Part shown: positions 35,157-44,490 of the stretch, one piece after another
Layout: each line of letters opens with the position of its first letter
How positions within the stretch are numbered: position 1 is the first letter of the stretch
Origin: Novosphingobium profundi
GTDB taxonomy: Bacteria; Pseudomonadota; Alphaproteobacteria; Sphingomonadales; Sphingomonadaceae
Direction of reading: 5' to 3'
Assembly (NCBI RefSeq): GCF_020524485.1
Contig: NZ_JAIVLF010000003.1
Coordinates: 186,001 to 250,000, forward strand
Length of the DNA stretch: 64,000 bases
The notes under the pieces: generated by a model
Told to the model about the DNA's origin: nothing
The model's database searches: none
Seen by the model: only the letters and a program-made list of their open reading frames with translations
Program-made: the position numbers and the translations under genes

Positions 35157-35312
35157 TCAGCCCCGGCCGATCTCCTCCTTGATCATCAGCTTTCGCTTCT
35201 TGAGGGCCTGTATCACCACGGCATCAGGCATCGGGCGGCTCAATTCGTCGTGAAGCCGGCGATCGATACCGGCGTGCTTGAGCTGCAGGGCGCTGACGTG
35301 AGAACTTTCCAT
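35157..35312 (-). CDS. YdcH family (DUF465) small protein
   Basis: 51 aa, almost all helical: LQLKHAGIDRRLHDELSRP, then QALKKRKLMIKEEI, the classic DUF465 pattern of two helices with a LKKRKL motif. Start ATG 35312, with AGGAG ten bases upstream. Divergent from a second YdcH gene 222 bp away. Function of the family is unknown. Confidence 0.88.
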   Translation of the reverse strand: MESSHVSALQLKHAGIDRRLHDELSRPMPDAVVIQALKKRKLMIKEEIGRG

Positions 35313-35534
35313 GAATGGTGTCTCCTCTTTCGTGGATACGCGATCCCTCTTTCCGGTGGCCCGGATTGGCGACTCGGTTCTCAGGGACCGGCGCAATCGA
35401 AGGGAACCACATTCACAGCATCTTGCGAAGTCCGGGATTGCTACATATCGGTGAGTTGCGTGAAACCTGCGTCAGGCCGGATTCACCAATTGCACTGCAC
35501 AAACGGGCCCATTCTAGCGTTCGAGGAATCCGCC

Positions 35535-35732
35535 GTGACCGAAGAGGAAATGCGTAAACGGCTGGAAATCCTGCGGATCGAGCACCGCGACCTCGACGCC
35601 GCGATCGATGCCCTGCGCGCGGCGGGCGGCACTGACCAGATGCAGATTGCACGCCTGAAAAAGCGCAAGCTGGGCCTAAAGGACCAGATCACCCATATCG
35701 AGGACTACCTGATTCCCGACATCATCGCCTGA
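35535..35732 (+). CDS. YdcH family (DUF465) small protein, second copy
   Basis: 65 aa from GTG 35535, with GAGGA seven bases upstream. It shows the paired helices LEILRIEHRDLDAAIDAL and ARLKKRKLGLKDQIT. It shares the LKKRKL core with the divergent copy but is longer and more acidic. The two genes probably share the intervening control region. Confidence 0.85.
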   Translation: MTEEEMRKRLEILRIEHRDLDAAIDALRAAGGTDQMQIARLKKRKLGLKDQITHIEDYLIPDIIA

Positions 35733-35913
35733 GACTCACCGCGATCCGGCGCGCAACTCTCGGCCTCGTGCGAAAAATCAGGGTAAATCCGTGATAAAGG
35801 TTAAAGTACATCAACCGTAAACCGTGCCAGTCAGGGACACATGCCCTGCCCGGCACGGGTTTGCGCACCTTTCCCATTGCCCCTGATTCGCGCATGCGAA
35901 ATAGCTGTTGGCC

Positions 35914-36435
35914 ATGACCCACACGCTGGCCATCTGCCCCCGCATCGTGGAGGGCCTCTACCGCGAGGCGCTCGCGCTGTCGGAGGACGTGCGCGGGACT
36001 TTCTCCGCGTCCGGCCGGATGTCCGGCCAGCTTGCGCCCCCGGCCCGTCCGGCGTCCGGCGCGAAGGCGCCCAGCACCGACGAGGAGCGCATCCGCATCG
36101 CCTATTCGCGCGTCGGGCTCGCCACGACCACGCGCATGATGCACGCGATTGCCTGGCTGCTCCAGCACCGCGCCTATTTCATGGGCGAGATCGGAGAGGA
36201 GCAGCTGCGCCGCCACGGACGGCTGGCCCAGGACCTGCGCCATGCCCGCGAGGGACGCGAATGCGACGAGGCCCTGCTTGACGCCGGGATCACCCGCCTC
36301 GTCGCGCGCACCCGCACCTTCTACGCGCGCCTGGAGCGCCTCGACGAGACCTGGAGCCTGTCGCGCGAGGAGGCCGCGGCGGCCAGCGCCATCGAACGGC
36401 TGCGCCAGCGCATCGAGGGCCGCCTCGCCAGCTGA
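35914..36435 (+). CDS. DUF1465 / RcdA-like protein
   Basis: 173 aa, all-helical, no signal. IAYSRVGLATTTRMMHAIAWLL (as two parts, the Arg-Val-Gly-Leu and the Ala-Trp-Leu-Leu segments) is the signature of DUF1465, the family of the Caulobacter ClpXP adaptor RcdA that promotes CtrA degradation. I used ATG 35914; a TTG two codons earlier is possible. A role in cell-cycle proteolysis is inferred from the family, and sphingomonad members have not all been tested. Next is an MBL-fold gene 39 bp downstream. Confidence 0.82.
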   Translation: MTHTLAICPRIVEGLYREALALSEDVRGTFSASGRMSGQLAPPARPASGAKAPSTDEERIRIAYSRVGLATTTRMMHAIAWLLQHRAYFMGEIGEEQLRRHGRLAQDLRHAREGRECDEALLDAGITRLVARTRTFYARLERLDETWSLSREEAAAASAIERLRQRIEGRLAS

Positions 36436-36474
36436 TCGCCCGGCGCGCGCTCCTCGCAGCCGACACGCCTCGAC

Positions 36475-37392
36475 ATGGACGCCCCAAGCCCCCATAGCGC
36501 CTCCATGCAGAGCGACGCGGAACCCGAGCGGCCTTATGCCCTGGCCGAGACGATTGCCCCCAAGGTACGGCGCGTGCTCGCGCGCAATCCCTCGCCCTTC
36601 ACCTACACCGGCACCCAGACCTACCTCGTGGGCGATGGCGCCGAAGTCGCGGTGATCGATCCCGGCCCGGCGCAAGAAGAGCACCTCGCCGCGATCCTCG
36701 ACGCGCTGGGCGAGGCCCGCCTCGTCGCCATCGCGTGCACCCACACCCACCGCGACCACTCGCCCGCAGCCGCGCCGCTGAGCGCGCGCACGGGCGCCCC
36801 CATCATCGGCTGCGCGCCGCTCACGCTGGAGGACGACGGCCCGCGCGCCGATGCCGCCTTCGACGCCGACTACCGCCCCTCCCGCGTGCTGGCCGACGGC
36901 GAGAGCATTTCGGGCGAAGGCTGGACGCTCACCGCCGTTGCGACGCCTGGCCACACCTCCAACCACCTGTGCTTTGCGCTGGAAGAGACCGGCGCGCTGT
37001 TCACGGGCGATCACGTCATGGGCTGGTCGACCAGCGTCGTCTCTCCGCCCGACGGCGACATGAGCGACTACCTCTCCAGCCTCGCGCGGCTCTACGAGCG
37101 TACGCAGGACACCATCTACTTTCCCGCGCATGGCCCTGCGATCACCAAGCCCCACCAGCTCGTGCGCGGGATGCTGGGCCACCGGCGCAGCCGCGAGCGC
37201 CAGATCCTGCGCCAGATCGAGGCGGGCAACACCACCATCCCGGCCATGGTCCCTCTCATGTACAAGGGCGTCGACGAGCGCCTCTGGCCCGCGGCAGGCC
37301 GCTCCGTGCTGGCCCACCTCATCGACCTCGAGCGCCGCGACCTGGTCGTGCGCTGCGGCGATGCGTGGCATTTGCCCGAGGGAATCGCTTGA
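36475..37392 (+). CDS. MBL-fold metallohydrolase, LACTB2-like
   Basis: 305 aa, cytoplasmic. The metal motif THTHRDHS places His90, His92, Asp94 and His95. A further His lies in TPGHTSNH and another in FPAHGPAI. A C-terminal winged-helix-like region (from about 250, MVPLMYKGVDERLWPAAGRS) matches the LACTB2 group of ribonuclease/thioesterase-like hydrolases. Start ATG 36475; 36505 is an alternative. Confidence 0.86.
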   Translation: MDAPSPHSASMQSDAEPERPYALAETIAPKVRRVLARNPSPFTYTGTQTYLVGDGAEVAVIDPGPAQEEHLAAILDALGEARLVAIACTHTHRDHSPAAAPLSARTGAPIIGCAPLTLEDDGPRADAAFDADYRPSRVLADGESISGEGWTLTAVATPGHTSNHLCFALEETGALFTGDHVMGWSTSVVSPPDGDMSDYLSSLARLYERTQDTIYFPAHGPAITKPHQLVRGMLGHRRSRERQILRQIEAGNTTIPAMVPLMYKGVDERLWPAAGRSVLAHLIDLERRDLVVRCGDAWHLPEGIA

Positions 37393-37496
37393 CAGCACCC
37401 CGGCGATAATTGCGAAAATGTAAAACAGGATTTCGCAAATCGCACGAGTTGACGTACTCTGCCCCCCAGAAAAACCGAAAAACTGGGGGAAGACAT

Positions 37497-38213
37497 ATGG
37501 CAAGCTTGGCACCTGCCAAGACCAAGGCACTGAGCTTCTGGCAAAAAGTCGCGCTGGGAATCGCGGCGTTTGATCTCTTCGCGTTCCTGCAATTTACCGC
37601 GCGCGGATTCGTCGATGTCGGCGCGGCGCCGCTGTGGATCCATCTACACGCCGCCGCGATGCTCGCCTGGCTCGGTTTCTTCGTCCTCCAGCCCACGCTG
37701 ATCGCGCGCGGCGATGTCGCCCGCCATCGCCAGACCGGGACCATCGCCCTCGTCCTCGCGCTCGGCGTCGTGGTGCTGGGCGCCTATTCCACCTACATGA
37801 GCGTGGCGAGCCGCCATGTGCCCGGCTTCTTTGCGCCGTCCTACTTCCTGACGCTCAACACCATCAACATCGCGACTTTCGGCGCCTTGGTGCTGGGCGC
37901 GGTCATCGCGCTCGGCCGCGACATCACGGCGCACCCGCGCCTGATCGTGGGCGCCAACGTGATGATCCTGGAACCCGCGCTGGGACGGCTCCTCCCCTTC
38001 CCGCTGATGCAGCCCTGGGGTGAATTTGCGGTCATGGTGCTGCAACTGGGCGTCCTGGCTCTGGTCGCACGCCACGATCTGGCGCAGTTCGGGCGGGTCC
38101 ACCGCGCCACGCTGGTCTCGCTTGGAGCCGTGGCCTTCTCGCACACCCTGGTCGAGATGATGGGCCGTCTCCCCGCCGTCCACGCGCTGGCCGAGCGCAT
38201 CGCGCAAGGCTAA
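37497..38213 (+). CDS. Unrecognised integral membrane protein
   Basis: 238 aa with about six to seven hydrophobic helices (for example 14-36, 43-62, 73-92, 114-132, 140-158, 175-195). HLHAAAMLAWLGFFVLQP and ARHRQTG suggest a small heme- or sensor-type membrane protein, since His residues occur within helices 2 and 3, but I cannot assign a family. Start ATG 37497 with GGGGGA upstream. Not obviously linked to its neighbours. Confidence 0.78.
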   Translation: MASLAPAKTKALSFWQKVALGIAAFDLFAFLQFTARGFVDVGAAPLWIHLHAAAMLAWLGFFVLQPTLIARGDVARHRQTGTIALVLALGVVVLGAYSTYMSVASRHVPGFFAPSYFLTLNTINIATFGALVLGAVIALGRDITAHPRLIVGANVMILEPALGRLLPFPLMQPWGEFAVMVLQLGVLALVARHDLAQFGRVHRATLVSLGAVAFSHTLVEMMGRLPAVHALAERIAQG

Positions 38214-38376
38214 GCGCGTCCACCTGGCGGCCAGGCCGCCGTCCGCCGCGCCCTTGCGCATTTTTCCCTTGGGTCCTTGCACACCCGCCCCTAAGTAAGC
38301 CGCAAAAGGGCACAGGACCGGGCGCAGGCGCGCCGCGAACCGAGACGCCCGGACAAGGACCGAAGGGAAATCCGCC

Positions 38377-39369
38377 ATGACTGCCATGCCTGATCGTGCC
38401 GATCTGAAGGGCCTCGATCTGCGGGCCGAGATCGAGCGTCTGCGCAAGGAGCGCAACGCCGTCATCCTCGCCCACTACTACCAGAAGCCCGAGCTGCAGG
38501 ACCTGGCCGACTTCGTGGGCGACAGCCTGGAACTCAGCCGCAAGGCCGCCGAGACCGACGCGGACGTCATCGCCTTTTGCGGCGTCAAGTTCATGGCCGA
38601 AGTCGCCAAGATCCTCTCGCCCGAGAAGACCGTGATCCTGCCCGACATGGAAGCGGGCTGCAGCCTGGAAGATTCCTGCCCGCCCGAGAAGTTCAAGGCG
38701 TTCCGCGAGGCCCACCCGGACCACATCGCGCTCACCTACATCAACTGCTCGACCGAGGTGAAGGCGCTCTCGGACGTGATCGTGACCAGCTCCAGTGCAG
38801 AAACGATCCTCCAGCAGATCCCGGCCGACCAGAAGATCATCTTCGGCCCCGACCGGCACCTGGGCGGCTACCTGTCGCGCAAGTTCAACCGCGAGATGCT
38901 GCTCTGGCCGGGCGTGTGCATCGTGCATGAGGCCTTCAGCGAGACCGAGCTTCTGAAGCTCAAGGCGCAGCATCCCGGCGCGCCGATTGCCGCGCACCCG
39001 GAATGCCCGCCCACCATCGTCGACCACGCCGATTACGTGGGCTCGACCAGCGGCATCCTGAACTACGCCAAGGCGATGGAAGGCGACACGCTGATCGTCG
39101 CGACCGAGCCGCACATCATCCACCAGATGGAACGCGCGCTCCCGAACAAGACCTTCATCGGCGCGCCGGGTGCGGACGGCAACTGCAACTGCAACATCTG
39201 CCCCTACATGGCGCTCAACACCATGGAAAAGCTCTATATCGCGCTGCGTGACCTGGAGCCGAAGATCGAGATCGAGGAAACCCTGCGCCTCGACGCCAAG
39301 AAGAGCCTCGATGCCATGCTCGAAATGGCCTCGGGCACGGTCGGCAAGGGCGACCTGGGAAACCGCTGA
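38377..39369 (+). CDS. nadA: Quinolinate synthase A
   Basis: Condenses iminoaspartate and dihydroxyacetone phosphate to quinolinate in NAD synthesis; 4Fe-4S enzyme. 330 aa. LAHYYQKPELQDLADFVGDS near the start is the family signature. Likely cluster ligands are Cys124 (INCST), Cys210 (HPECPP) and one of the CNCNIC cysteines (about 275). nadB and nadC are not adjacent. A 163-bp leader precedes it. The next gene begins 3 bp after its stop. Confidence 0.95.
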   Translation: MTAMPDRADLKGLDLRAEIERLRKERNAVILAHYYQKPELQDLADFVGDSLELSRKAAETDADVIAFCGVKFMAEVAKILSPEKTVILPDMEAGCSLEDSCPPEKFKAFREAHPDHIALTYINCSTEVKALSDVIVTSSSAETILQQIPADQKIIFGPDRHLGGYLSRKFNREMLLWPGVCIVHEAFSETELLKLKAQHPGAPIAAHPECPPTIVDHADYVGSTSGILNYAKAMEGDTLIVATEPHIIHQMERALPNKTFIGAPGADGNCNCNICPYMALNTMEKLYIALRDLEPKIEIEETLRLDAKKSLDAMLEMASGTVGKGDLGNR

Positions 39370-39372
39370 GAC

Positions 39373-40545
39373 ATGCCCGCCCGCCGCACCGTCCTGCGTG
39401 AAGCCGCCTTGCTGGGCGCAGGACTGGCGGCGGGCGCCCCCTTCCTTTCCGCCGCGTCGCGTGCGGGTGTGCCCCGTGCCATCGCGCCCTACACAGCGGC
39501 CTGCGTGCAGACCCGCGTGCGGCCCACCTGGTCCTCCAGCGGCGCACCCCTGCCCGAGGCGCTCGCCGCCAATGTCGAGACCGTCGCGCGCGCCATCGAA
39601 CGCACGGCGGGCGAGAGCGGCGCAAAACTCCTCGTCTTTTCCGAGTTCTGCCTGCAGATGCCGCTTGTGCGCCTTGCGCCCGAGCAATGGGAAGCGGGCG
39701 CGGTGGACCTCTCCGGCCCCGAGATCGCCCGGCTTCGCGCCGCCGCGCAGCGCGCAGGCGCCTACCTCGTCCTCAATCCGGTCGAGGCCATCGCCGCGTT
39801 TCCCGGGCGCTATTTCCTGACCGGGCTCCTGCTCTCCCCCTCAGGCGAGACCGCGCTCACCTACCGCAAGCTCTACGATCTTACCGGCAAGACCCGGCCG
39901 AGCGATGTCCTGCCCCAATGGCGCGAGTTGTACGGCGAGGATCCGCTGTTTCCCGTGGCCGATACCCCGCTGGGCCGGATCGGCCTGACGGTGGGGACCG
40001 ATGCGAACTGGCCCGAAATGGTGCGCAGCCTTGCCTTGCGGGGCGCCGAAGTCGTCGCCACCTGCCTCGCCTCGCCCAACGTGACGCCCAGTTCCCCGGC
40101 AAAACGCGCCCCCGACGCACCTGACGCAAACGATCCGGCGCTGCCCGTCATGGCCCGGCGCCTGCGCGCCTACGAGAACATGGCCTACATGCTGACCGCG
40201 AACCTGGGTCCGGTAGGCGAGGCCGACGGCAATCCGCTCGGCGACATGCAGCCCAGCGAAATCGTGGACTACCACGGCAACGTGCTGGCCGCCTCCCCCG
40301 ATGCCGGTGCCCGCGCGATCACGGCCACGCTCGATATCGAGGCCCAGCGCCGCGCGCGCTGCACCCCCGGGCCTGCCAACGCGCTGCTCCAGCTTCAGAG
40401 CGGGCTCCATGCCCCCGACTACGCCGCCGCCCGCTTCGATGCGCCGCCCGCCCCCGGCGAGAATCACGCTCAGGCGCAGCGCCGACGCATCCGCGATCTG
40501 GTTGCCCGCGGCGTTCTGGCCGCGCCCGCCTCAGGGCTGCCCTGA
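39373..40545 (+). CDS. Nitrilase-superfamily protein lacking the catalytic cysteine, predicted Tat-exported
   Basis: 390 aa with a twin-arginine-like leader (ARRTVLREAALLGAGLAAGA). The C-N hydrolase fold is clear: Glu91 (VFSEFC) and Lys166 (TYRKLYD) of the Glu-Lys-Cys triad are present. The nucleophile motif, usually GxxICxD...PE, reads IGLTVGTDANWPE, with Gly208 where Cys is expected. The following SLALRGAEVV matches the family, so the alignment is firm. It therefore looks like a secreted pseudoenzyme or a protein with altered chemistry. Starts 3 bp after nadA. Its 3' end overlaps the convergent beta-lactamase gene by 15 bp. Confidence 0.84.
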   Translation: MPARRTVLREAALLGAGLAAGAPFLSAASRAGVPRAIAPYTAACVQTRVRPTWSSSGAPLPEALAANVETVARAIERTAGESGAKLLVFSEFCLQMPLVRLAPEQWEAGAVDLSGPEIARLRAAAQRAGAYLVLNPVEAIAAFPGRYFLTGLLLSPSGETALTYRKLYDLTGKTRPSDVLPQWRELYGEDPLFPVADTPLGRIGLTVGTDANWPEMVRSLALRGAEVVATCLASPNVTPSSPAKRAPDAPDANDPALPVMARRLRAYENMAYMLTANLGPVGEADGNPLGDMQPSEIVDYHGNVLAASPDAGARAITATLDIEAQRRARCTPGPANALLQLQSGLHAPDYAAARFDAPPAPGENHAQAQRRRIRDLVARGVLAAPASGLP

Positions 40546-41409
40546 GGCCGCTTCCTGTTCCAGCTGCGCGTCGAGCGCCGCGCCGAAATGCGCCGAGAGC
40601 GCCTTGCACGGCTGCGCCCCTGTCGCGCCCGCCGCTTGCGCATGGGCGGGATGGCGGCTGAGCACCTGATCGCAGGGAAGCCCTGCCAGGTGCGTCAGCC
40701 CGTCCCGGAACGCGGCCAGCGCCCCGGCATTCTCGGGCGCGGAATAGCGATAGGTGCCATCGGTGCGCGAAGTCAGGCTGGCCGCCGCGACAAGATTGCG
40801 GCAGCCGTCCGCATTCGCGCAGCTTTGCCAGGACCAGGTGAGGCTTCCCGGCGTGTGGCCGGGCGTCGCGTGCGCGGTCAGTTCCAGCCCGCCCAGACGC
40901 ACCACCTCGCCATCGCTAACCACCGTCACCTCAGGCACCGGAGCATAGGCGAACAGCTCGTCCAGTTGCGGATCGCTGCGGGTCGAGTGGCCTTCGCGCA
41001 GCACCTTGGCCCCCGCCGCGCTTGCCAGCACCTTCGCGCCGCTGTCGCGGGCAAGCGCGGCCAGGCCACTGGCGTGATCGTAGTGCGGCTCGGTGCTGAG
41101 GATCAGCTTCACGTCGGCAATGTCATAGCCGATCTGGGTCAGATGCGCCTCGAGGACCGGAGCCCACTGCGCAAGCCCGGCATCGATCAGCACGAGCCCT
41201 GCCCCGCTGTCGATCAGCGTGACCGCGAGCGTGGGCGAGCCCAGCGACCAGGTCGCCCCATGAACCAGACGCGGCGGACCGGGCTCCCCGAAAGCCTCGG
41301 CATATTGCAGCGCGACGGGCCGGGTGAGCGGGTCCTCCTTGTCCTGCGCGAAGGCCGGACCCGCGAGGACCAGCCCCAGAGCCGCAGCGAAGGCAAGCCT
41401 TGCGCGCAT
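40531..41409 (-). CDS. Subclass B3 metallo-beta-lactamase, E116-type
   Basis: Predicted periplasmic zinc hydrolase, 292 aa from ATG 41409 with a clean signal peptide (AGPAFAQ); an ATG at 41430 would overlap the rluE stop. The metal motif reads EPHYDH (Glu107, His109, Asp111, His112), so the first of the usual His residues (H116 in BBL numbering) is Glu. His185 (TPGHTPG) and His253 (SRHPAH) complete the sites. Overall order and LSTEPHYDHASG match B3 rather than B1. GOB enzymes carry Gln at this position, and Glu variants are known from sphingomonads, as I recall. Beta-lactam activity is inferred. Confidence 0.86.
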   Translation of the reverse strand: MRARLAFAAALGLVLAGPAFAQDKEDPLTRPVALQYAEAFGEPGPPRLVHGATWSLGSPTLAVTLIDSGAGLVLIDAGLAQWAPVLEAHLTQIGYDIADVKLILSTEPHYDHASGLAALARDSGAKVLASAAGAKVLREGHSTRSDPQLDELFAYAPVPEVTVVSDGEVVRLGGLELTAHATPGHTPGSLTWSWQSCANADGCRNLVAAASLTSRTDGTYRYSAPENAGALAAFRDGLTHLAGLPCDQVLSRHPAHAQAAGATGAQPCKALSAHFGAALDAQLEQEAASGQP

Positions 41410-41414
41410 CCCCC

Positions 41415-41957
41415 TCACGCCTCGCGCCATTCGCCATTGGCGATGCCCTCAAGGGTCCAGTCCCCGATCCGCCAGCGCACCAGCCTGAGCGTCGGGTGGC
41501 CCACCGCGGCGGTCATGCGCCGCACCTGCCGGTTGCGTCCCTCGCGGATAGTGAGCTCCAGCCAGCAGTCGGGCACCGACTTGCGAAAGCGCACAGGCGG
41601 GGTACGCGCCCACAGGTCCGGCTCGTCGATCCGGCGCACGTCGGCCGGGCGGGTCATGCCATCCTTCAGCATCACGCCCTTGCGCAGCGCGGCGAGCGCG
41701 GCTTCGTCAGGCTCGCGCTCGACCTGGACGAGGTAGGTCTTCTCGGTCTTGTACTTCGGGTCCGAGATGCGCGACTGCAGCCGCCCGTCGTCGGTCAGGA
41801 GCAGGAGCCCCTCGCTGTCGCGGTCGAGCCGCCCGGCCGGGTAGACGCCGGGCACGTCGATATAGTCCGACAGCGTCGCGCGCGGACTGGGCGAGCGGGC
41901 ATCGGTGAACTGCGAGAGCACGTCGAAAGGCTTGTTGAACAGGATGAGGCGCGCCAT
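41415..41957 (-). CDS. rluE: 23S rRNA pseudouridine synthase, RluE type
   Basis: 180 aa, RsuA/RluB/RluE family without an S4 domain, so RluE-like (U2457 in E. coli 23S rRNA). [13 protein letters not shown] at the start, catalytic Asp45 in [13 protein letters not shown] and the ending [22 protein letters not shown] are diagnostic. Start ATG 41957. Only 5 bp from the beta-lactamase start. Confidence 0.9.
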   Translation of the reverse strand: MARLILFNKPFDVLSQFTDARSPSPRATLSDYIDVPGVYPAGRLDRDSEGLLLLTDDGRLQSRISDPKYKTEKTYLVQVEREPDEAALAALRKGVMLKDGMTRPADVRRIDEPDLWARTPPVRFRKSVPDCWLELTIREGRNRQVRRMTAAVGHPTLRLVRWRIGDWTLEGIANGEWREA

Positions 41958-42037
41958 CGCGAAAAGGGGTCTCCGACCGGATTGGGGGGAACAAGCGTGT
42001 GCTTTCGTGCACTTTGCCGGTTGGAAGGAAAACGTCA

Positions 42038-43321
42038 ATGATCGCCCGCCTGCATTCGTACTGGTACGCCCTGCGCGCCAGCTACTGGTTCTACCCTGCC
42101 CTCTTTGCGCTGTGCTCGGTGCTGCTGGGCACACTGACGGTGGAACTGGACCATACTGACGCCCTCGCGCAGTTCGTCGAGGATGGCTGGCTGCGCCCGA
42201 TGCACGCCTCGGATGCAAGTGATCTCCTGGGCGTTGCCACCGGCTCGATGCTGGGCGTGGCGGGCACGGTGTTCTCGATCACGCTTGCCGCGGTGGCCTA
42301 TGCCAGCGGCAACTATGGCCCCCGCCTCCTCACTAATTTCATGGAGGACAAGGGCAACCAGCTCAGCCTCGCAACCTTCATCGGCACCTTCGTCTATGGC
42401 CTCACCGTCCTGCGCGCGATGCGCGGCGGCGGCGGAGACGAAGCCTTCGTGCCCCAGATCTCGCTCCTTGTCGCGTTCGCCTTCCTGATCGTGACGACGG
42501 CGGTGCTGGTCTATTTCCTCCACCACATCCCTGCCAGCATCCGCATCGACACCGTGCTCGAATCGATCGGCCGGCGGCTCCTGCGCCAGATCGCCACGCG
42601 CTATCCCGAGGAAGGTTCGCGCGATCCGGCCCGGCGCGCGACGCCGCAGGGTGAGCCCATCTGCGCGCAGGAGACCGGCTACGTGCGCGTGATCGAACTC
42701 GACACCCTGTGCGAGGTCGCCGCGCGCCACGATCACCTCGTCAACCTGGCCGTGCGCACCGGCGACTTCGTCTATCCCGGCGTGGTCCTTGCCCATACCG
42801 ACGCGCGCCGCCTTGAAGGCGCCTTCCCCGATGAGGTGCGCGCGACGATGGCGCTCGGCGCCTCGCGCACGGCCGAACAGGATATCGAGTTCTCGATGGA
42901 CGAACTGGTCGAGATTGCCCTGCGCGCGCTGTCGCCGGGCATCAACGATCCCTTCACCGCGATTACCGCGCTCCACTGGATTGGCGCGGCGACCGCCGAT
43001 TTCGGGCGCCGGGACCTTGCCTTCGAGACCTGGAACAGGGGCGATCCCGCCTGCCCCGTCGCGCGCCTCCACAGCGACTTCGCGCACTTTCTCCAGCGCG
43101 GCTTCATCGCCATGCGCAGCGCGGTGGCGACCAGCCGCCTTGCCGCGCTCATGGCACTCGAAGCCCTCCACACCGCGTCGCAGCAGGTAACCTCCGCGCA
43201 CCGGCGCCGGTTGCTGCTGGACGAGATGGACCGGCTGGCCGAGCAGGCCGCCGAGCACCTCTCTGGTCCGGACATTGCCTTGGTGCGGGAACGGCACGCG
43301 CTGCTGAGGAGCGAGGATTGA
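42038..43321 (+). CDS. DUF2254 membrane protein
   Basis: 427 aa. Four hydrophobic helices in the first 180 residues (about 15-35, 65-90, 110-130, 140-165), then a soluble domain. [33 protein letters not shown] and [10 protein letters not shown] are hallmarks of DUF2254. Start ATG 42038, with AAGGA upstream. Function unknown. Its stop is followed within 10 bp by repeat copy 3. Confidence 0.9.
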   Translation: MIARLHSYWYALRASYWFYPALFALCSVLLGTLTVELDHTDALAQFVEDGWLRPMHASDASDLLGVATGSMLGVAGTVFSITLAAVAYASGNYGPRLLTNFMEDKGNQLSLATFIGTFVYGLTVLRAMRGGGGDEAFVPQISLLVAFAFLIVTTAVLVYFLHHIPASIRIDTVLESIGRRLLRQIATRYPEEGSRDPARRATPQGEPICAQETGYVRVIELDTLCEVAARHDHLVNLAVRTGDFVYPGVVLAHTDARRLEGAFPDEVRATMALGASRTAEQDIEFSMDELVEIALRALSPGINDPFTAITALHWIGAATADFGRRDLAFETWNRGDPACPVARLHSDFAHFLQRGFIAMRSAVATSRLAALMALEALHTASQQVTSAHRRRLLLDEMDRLAEQAAEHLSGPDIALVRERHALLRSED

Positions 43322-43330
43322 AGAAGGAAG

Positions 43331-43450
43331 ATTGATTCAAGGGGCCATCGCCCCTTGACCCCGGAATGGGCGACCTCACCTTTCTCGGCCAGGGCGGCGC
43401 GCGGCAGGTGAGCTAGACATTATGGGGAGCCCGAGGGCGATGGCCCTCGG
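43331..43450 (+). repeat. Hairpin-bounded 113-bp repeat, copy 3
   Basis: Core 43338-43450, identical in length and terminal hairpins to copies 1 and 4. The interior contains CTCACCT / AGGTGAG. It lies between the convergent DUF2254 and terC stop codons. Confidence 0.85.
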
Positions 43451-43463
43451 AAATCTTCATTCC

Positions 43464-44468
43464 TCAGACCTTCTTCGCCTCTTCCCCGCGCGTCATAAGC
43501 AGCGACCAGATCACCCCGCCCGCAATCAGCGCGACGGTCACGCCCAGGCTGAAGACCGGCGGAATCTTGGCGCCCGACAGCAGGAAGTCGGAGACGAAGA
43601 TCTTGCCCCCGATGAAGACAAGGACGAGCGCGAGCGCGTACTGCAGGTAGTGGAAGCGGTGGACCATCGCGGCGAGCGCGAAGTACAGCGCGCGCAGGCC
43701 CAGGATCGCCATGATGTTCGAGGTGTAGACGATGAAGGTGTCGCGCGTGATCGTGAAGATCGCCGGAACCGAATCGACCGCGAAGACAAGGTCGGCCAGG
43801 TTGATGACGACGAGGGCCAGGAACAGCGGCGTCGCGGCCCATACCAGACGGCTCCCGCGCGCGCCCTCGGGGGCCTCGGGATTGGCCGGAACCTTCACGA
43901 AGAAGTGCTCGGCGTGGTGCTCCTTGGTGACGCGCATGTGCGTGGAGATCCAGCGCACGGCCGCGTTGTTGCCCACGTCCGGCTCGCTCTCGCCCGTCAC
44001 CAGCATCTTGAGGCCGGTGAAGATCAGGAACGCGGCGAACAGGTACATCACCCAGTAGGCGCTCTCGATCATTGCCGCGCCGCCCGCGATCATGATCCCG
44101 CGCAGCACGATCACCGCGAGGATACCCCACAGGAGTGCGCGGTACTGGTATTTGCGCTCCACGGCAAAGAAGCTGAAGATCATCGAGATGACGAAGACGT
44201 TGTCGATCGAGAGCGCCTTCTCGATGAAGTAGCCGGTGTAGTACTCCATGCCCGCGGTGGGGCCCTTCTGGACCCAGATCCAGCCGCCGAAGATCATGGC
44301 GATGCCGATGTAGAAGACCGACAGCTTGAGCGATTCGCCAATGCCCATTTCCTTGTCGTCCTTGTGCAGGACGCCAAGATCGAAGGCGGTCAGGGCGATG
44401 ACGATGGCAATGAACGCGAACCAGAACCACAGGCTCGTGCCCATCCAGTAGGTCGATAGAAATTCCAT
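43464..44468 (-). CDS. TerC/Alx family membrane protein
   Basis: 334 aa, about nine helices. Acidic membrane motifs SIDNVFVISMIF and LVFAVDSVPAIFTIT are the family signature. Relatives export Mn2+ or load it onto exoenzymes. A His-rich cytoplasmic loop (KEHHAEHF) could bind metal. Start ATG 44468. A strong hairpin terminator lies just upstream of its RBS, and a small gene before that. I looked for a yybP-ykoY Mn riboswitch and saw none. Confidence 0.92.
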   Translation of the reverse strand: MEFLSTYWMGTSLWFWFAFIAIVIALTAFDLGVLHKDDKEMGIGESLKLSVFYIGIAMIFGGWIWVQKGPTAGMEYYTGYFIEKALSIDNVFVISMIFSFFAVERKYQYRALLWGILAVIVLRGIMIAGGAAMIESAYWVMYLFAAFLIFTGLKMLVTGESEPDVGNNAAVRWISTHMRVTKEHHAEHFFVKVPANPEAPEGARGSRLVWAATPLFLALVVINLADLVFAVDSVPAIFTITRDTFIVYTSNIMAILGLRALYFALAAMVHRFHYLQYALALVLVFIGGKIFVSDFLLSGAKIPPVFSLGVTVALIAGGVIWSLLMTRGEEAKKV

Positions 44469-44490
44469 GGATCAGGACCTGCTTGGTACG

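Noticed and set aside
36475..37392. Second antibiotic-degrading metallo-beta-lactamase
   Set aside because: The THTHRDHS motif is canonical MBL fold, but there is no signal peptide and the C-terminal winged helix matches LACTB2-type cytoplasmic hydrolases.
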